Below are positions 30,572-33,074 of a stretch of 33,074 nt of DNA, piece by piece. Below the pieces are notes generated by a model, which saw only the letters and a list, made by a program, of their open reading frames with translations, had not been told where the DNA came from and did not search any database. Origin of the DNA: an uncultured Campylobacter sp. (GTDB lineage Bacteria > Campylobacterota > Campylobacteria > Campylobacterales > Campylobacteraceae); assembly GCF_938002845.1 (NCBI RefSeq), contig NZ_CALKZP010000007.1, positions 1-33,074 of the forward strand. Direction: 5' to 3'. Numbering within the stretch: position 1 is the stretch's first letter; the number at the start of each line of letters is the position of its first letter. The translations under genes and the position numbers were made by a program.

Positions 30572-31582
30572 TCACTCGTTGTTTCCCGCAATCGTTTCGA
30601 TTAGTTTGCGCTTGTTGCGGCGGTTGTAAAGCACCGACGAAAGGAGCGATAGCGCGATGAATAAAATCCCCACGGTGCCGGTTATGATCTCGCTTACTTC
30701 AAATTTCAGTTTGGCAAACATTATAAACGCCAAACACGCGATGGCGTAGTGCGCGCCGTGCTCCAGATACGCGAAGTGCGACAGCGTGCCGCGGGCGATG
30801 AGATACAGCGTGATGGAGCGCACGAACATCGCGCCAGCACCTAGCCCCAGCATAATGATGAAGATATTATCGCTTAGCGCAAACGCGCCGATCACGCCGT
30901 CGAAGCTAAAGCTCGCGTCTAGGGTTTCTAAATATAAAAAGCCCGCGAGACCGTTTTTTACGCCGTCCGTGCCGAAAAGGCGGTCGAAGCAGGAGATGAG
31001 TAGATAGAGTAAGATCGCGCCGAAATACGCCGTGCCGAGCGTAGCCGAGCCCATTTTAGCAAGCAGCACGAGCCCCGCGGCTAGAGCGATCAGCGTGGGG
31101 ACGTTTGGAATGCGCTTTAAAAATCGCACGAGCCCGTTATTTTCGATTATGCCTAGCCAGTGTAGCTCGCGCCGCGCATCGAAGAAAAAATCGCAAAAGA
31201 CCATCAGCAAAAACGCACCGCCGAAAACGTAAATTTGCGCTTCGTTCTCGCTTAAAATTTCATGGTAGCGGTGCGGCTGCTTAAGCGCTAGCACGAGGGT
31301 TTCCCAAAGACCCAGATGCGCGCTTGCGGCGACGATTAGCACGGGGAATAAAAACCTCATGCCAAAAACTGCGATCGGAATGCCCCAGAGGATAAATCTG
31401 CTCTGCCACACCGGCGCCATATCTTTTAGCACCTTGGCATTGACTACGGCGTTGTCGAAGCTGAGGCTGATTTCGAGTGCGCATAAAAGCGCACAGATAT
31501 AAGCGGCACCAGCACCGCCGATATAAAATGCGATAGCAAGCGCAATTAGGCTTACTACAAAAGAGGAGTAAAAATATTTCAT
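30572..31582 (-). CDS. DUF475 (TerC-like) integral membrane protein
   Basis: A 336-residue polytopic protein with about nine hydrophobic segments. The characteristic ALEISLSFDNAVVNAKVL (about residues 34-51) and ETLDASFSFDGVIGAFALSDNIFIIMLGLGAGAMFVRS near residue 230 carry paired acidic/Asn motifs. These are shared by DUF475 and TerC-family proteins, which are linked to metal or tellurite resistance and metal export in relatives. Function here is not established. The start is taken at MKYFYSS (31582), because AGGAC lies just upstream; the frame extends 12 codons further to 31618 from a TTG. It is divergent from the NhaC-like gene. Confidence 0.85.
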   Translation of the reverse strand: MKYFYSSFVVSLIALAIAFYIGGAGAAYICALLCALEISLSFDNAVVNAKVLKDMAPVWQSRFILWGIPIAVFGMRFLFPVLIVAASAHLGLWETLVLALKQPHRYHEILSENEAQIYVFGGAFLLMVFCDFFFDARRELHWLGIIENNGLVRFLKRIPNVPTLIALAAGLVLLAKMGSATLGTAYFGAILLYLLISCFDRLFGTDGVKNGLAGFLYLETLDASFSFDGVIGAFALSDNIFIIMLGLGAGAMFVRSITLYLIARGTLSHFAYLEHGAHYAIACLAFIMFAKLKFEVSEIITGTVGILFIALSLLSSVLYNRRNKRKLIETIAGNNE

Positions 31583-31637
31583 CGCTGTCCTAGCCGATTT
31601 TTTGCGCGATTTTAGCAAAATTTAGCCCTAAATTCTA

Positions 31638-31643
31638 TATAAT
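31638..31643 (+). promoter_or_regulatory. -10 element of the NhaC-like antiporter gene
   Basis: TATAAT at 31638-31643 overlaps the first base of a TTG codon in frame with the gene. Transcription starting about 7 bases later rules out that TTG and fixes the start at ATG 31670. Confidence 0.55.
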
Positions 31644-31669
31644 TGCAAAAATTCCAAAAAAGGCAAAAG

Positions 31670-32989
31670 ATGCTTACTAATCCCGTATTTATCAGTATCT
31701 GTGTGATGTGCGCGCTATGCTTGCTGAGGTGCAACGTAATGCTTGCGATCCTAATCGGCACGATATGCGCCGTGCTCTCAAGCAAGATCCCGCTGGGCGA
31801 TGCCATAAATTTATTCATAAACGGCAATCCCGAAAACGCCGGTAGCCTCGGCATGGGCGGAAATTTAGAAACCGCGCTTTCATATCTGCTGCTAGGCGTC
31901 ATCGCAAGCGCGATCTCAAAAACCAACCTAACGGCGATCTTGGTGCGCGCGGTAGCAAATTTAATCAGCGACAAAAAATACGTCTTTATCTTTTCGATCG
32001 CCTTTTTTGCGTGCTTCTCACAAAATTTAATCCCCGTGCATATCGCCTTTATCCCGATTTTGATCCCGCCGCTAGTCAAGATAATGAACTCGCTAAAGAT
32101 CGACCGCCGCGCCGTAGCGTGCGCGCTGACGTTCGGCTTGCAGACGCCGTATATGGCGCTGCCGCTGGGATTTGGACTTATCTTTATGGGGCTAATCGAA
32201 AAAAATATGAACGCAAACGGCATCGCGGTAAGCCTTGGCGACATATCAAGCGTGATGTGGCTAAGCGCCGTGCCGATGCTCGTGGGCCTCATTCTAGCCG
32301 TAGTCTACTACCGCAAGCCGAGGGAGTATGCCGAAACTAAAGAGAGTTTAGACGCGCATTTTAGCGAGCTTAAGATGGGTATGCGCGAGTGGGGCGCTCT
32401 AGCGGGCATCGCGGTGTGCTTCGCGGTGCAAATTTGGATCAAATCCCTTCCGTTTGCCGCGCTTAGCGGAATTTTAGTAATGCTTGCGAGCAAAGGCATC
32501 GAGTGGAAGAAGCTGGATAATGTATTTGACGAGGGCGTGCATATGATGGGCTATATCGCGTTTTTGATGCTGATAGCCGCAGGATACGGCACGATCTTAA
32601 AAGAAACCGGCGGCGTGAACGAGCTGGTGCACGTAGCAAGCACTTTAAGCGGCGGCAAGCTCGGCGGCGCGCTGTTGATGATCGGCATCGGGCTACTCGT
32701 GACGATGGGTATCGGCTCGAGCTTCGGTACGATCCCTATCATCGCTACGATATACTGCCCGCTAGCCGCGCAGTTGGGCTTTAGCACGGCGGCGACGATC
32801 TTTATCATCGGTGTGGCTGCGGGTATCGGCGATGCGGGCTCGCCTGCGAGCGATAGCACGCTTGGGCCTACCGTGGGGCTGAATATCGACGGCGGGCATA
32901 GCCACATCTGGGATACCTGCGTGCCGACCTTTATTTTCTTTAATATCCCGCTAATCATATTCGGCATAATCTTTTCGATGATGTTATAG
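31670..32989 (+). CDS. NhaC-like Na+/H+ antiporter family protein
   Basis: A 439-residue integral membrane transporter with about eleven hydrophobic segments. The N-terminal half holds the antiporter-family region (NPVFISICVMCALCLLRCNVMLAIL, then SLGMGGNLETALSYLLLGVIASAI). The C-terminal half holds AAGIGDAGSPASDSTLGPTVGLNIDGGHSHIWDTCVPTFI, a near-diagnostic block of the YuiF/NhaC-type Na+/H+ antiporter family that I recall from many Firmicutes and campylobacters. It may instead carry amino acids or dicarboxylates, since some relatives are annotated so. AAGGC lies 5-6 bases before the ATG. The gene is divergent from DUF475. Confidence 0.82.
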   Translation: MLTNPVFISICVMCALCLLRCNVMLAILIGTICAVLSSKIPLGDAINLFINGNPENAGSLGMGGNLETALSYLLLGVIASAISKTNLTAILVRAVANLISDKKYVFIFSIAFFACFSQNLIPVHIAFIPILIPPLVKIMNSLKIDRRAVACALTFGLQTPYMALPLGFGLIFMGLIEKNMNANGIAVSLGDISSVMWLSAVPMLVGLILAVVYYRKPREYAETKESLDAHFSELKMGMREWGALAGIAVCFAVQIWIKSLPFAALSGILVMLASKGIEWKKLDNVFDEGVHMMGYIAFLMLIAAGYGTILKETGGVNELVHVASTLSGGKLGGALLMIGIGLLVTMGIGSSFGTIPIIATIYCPLAAQLGFSTAATIFIIGVAAGIGDAGSPASDSTLGPTVGLNIDGGHSHIWDTCVPTFIFFNIPLIIFGIIFSMML

Positions 32990-33019
32990 ATTGCGGAATT
33001 TGCGCGGGTTTTTGCGGGC

Positions 33020-33074
33020 AGAATTTTAGAATTTTAGAATTTTAGAATTTTAGAATTTTAGAATTTTAGAATTT
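33020..33074 (+). repeat. Tandem array of 8-bp unit GAATTTTA, reaching the window end
   Basis: The 8-base unit AGAATTTT is repeated without interruption for nearly seven copies (55 bases) and continues past the last base of the window. Each copy contains the 6-mer GAATTT. It follows the antiporter gene by about 30 bases. Confidence 0.9.

Noticed and set aside
33020..33074. CRISPR-like array at the window end
   Set aside because: The 8-bp units are contiguous with no spacers, and no cas gene is present.

Overview
The window looks like chromosome from a campylobacterotal (epsilonproteobacterial) species, most likely one of the higher-GC oral Campylobacter such as C. gracilis. This rests on gene content (MEP-pathway dxr, an epsilon-type short RqcH/NFACT protein, MntP, Sel1/Hcp-like cysteine-rich secreted proteins, an NhaC-like antiporter), on extended -10 promoters of the T-rich/TATAAT kind without clear -35 boxes, and on intergenic DNA saturated with AAATTT/GAATTC-type words. 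The species is inferred, not proven.

Layout. 1-4054: the 3' end of ilvD, an AT-rich orphan membrane-protein gene, a decayed small ORF and leuC on the minus strand (branched-chain amino acid synthesis). 4123-7897: a plus-strand housekeeping run of a nitroreductase-family gene, rqcH, cdsA and dxr. 7965-9220: a DUF3137 gene bracketed by a diverged ~100-bp direct repeat. 9427-11778: tRNA-Val(GAC) followed by an accessory patch of small genes: an Imm32-like immunity protein, a protein that appears to carry the same fold twice, and two paralogous two-TM/zinc-ribbon proteins, the first frameshifted at an A8 tract. 11868-14943: a TonB-dependent receptor behind a Fur-box-like promoter, then a membrane-anchored methyltransferase whose best start is ATA. 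15376-18530: mntP (-), a DUF4197-like secreted protein and an EamA transporter with a strange 300-residue N-terminal extension. 18474-20037: znuB/znuC (-). 20137-24290: three overlapping plus-strand genes (SAM methyltransferase, di-haem cytochrome c peroxidase-like protein, membrane PAS-GGDEF-EAL protein). 24751-28998: minus-strand acetate/succinyl-CoA transferase, two Sel1-like secreted proteins and a Bcp-like peroxiredoxin. 29071-32989: a WYL-domain remnant, an alpha/beta hydrolase, a DUF475 membrane protein (-) and an NhaC-like antiporter. The window ends in an 8-bp tandem repeat.

Themes. Metal handling recurs (TonB receptor, MntP, ZnuBC), as does redox stress (nitroreductase, peroxiredoxin, cytochrome c peroxidase). 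The most unusual signal is the distribution of the 6-mer RAATTY. It is packed into intergenic DNA (17 sites in about 460 bp at 26761-27220) and into in-frame low-complexity insertions in genes (28 sites in the first 900 bp of the EamA gene against 4 in the next 900 bp). RAATTY is, as I recall, the target of the Campylobacter CtsM methylase that marks DNA for natural transformation, so these islands could be uptake-signal-like accumulations.
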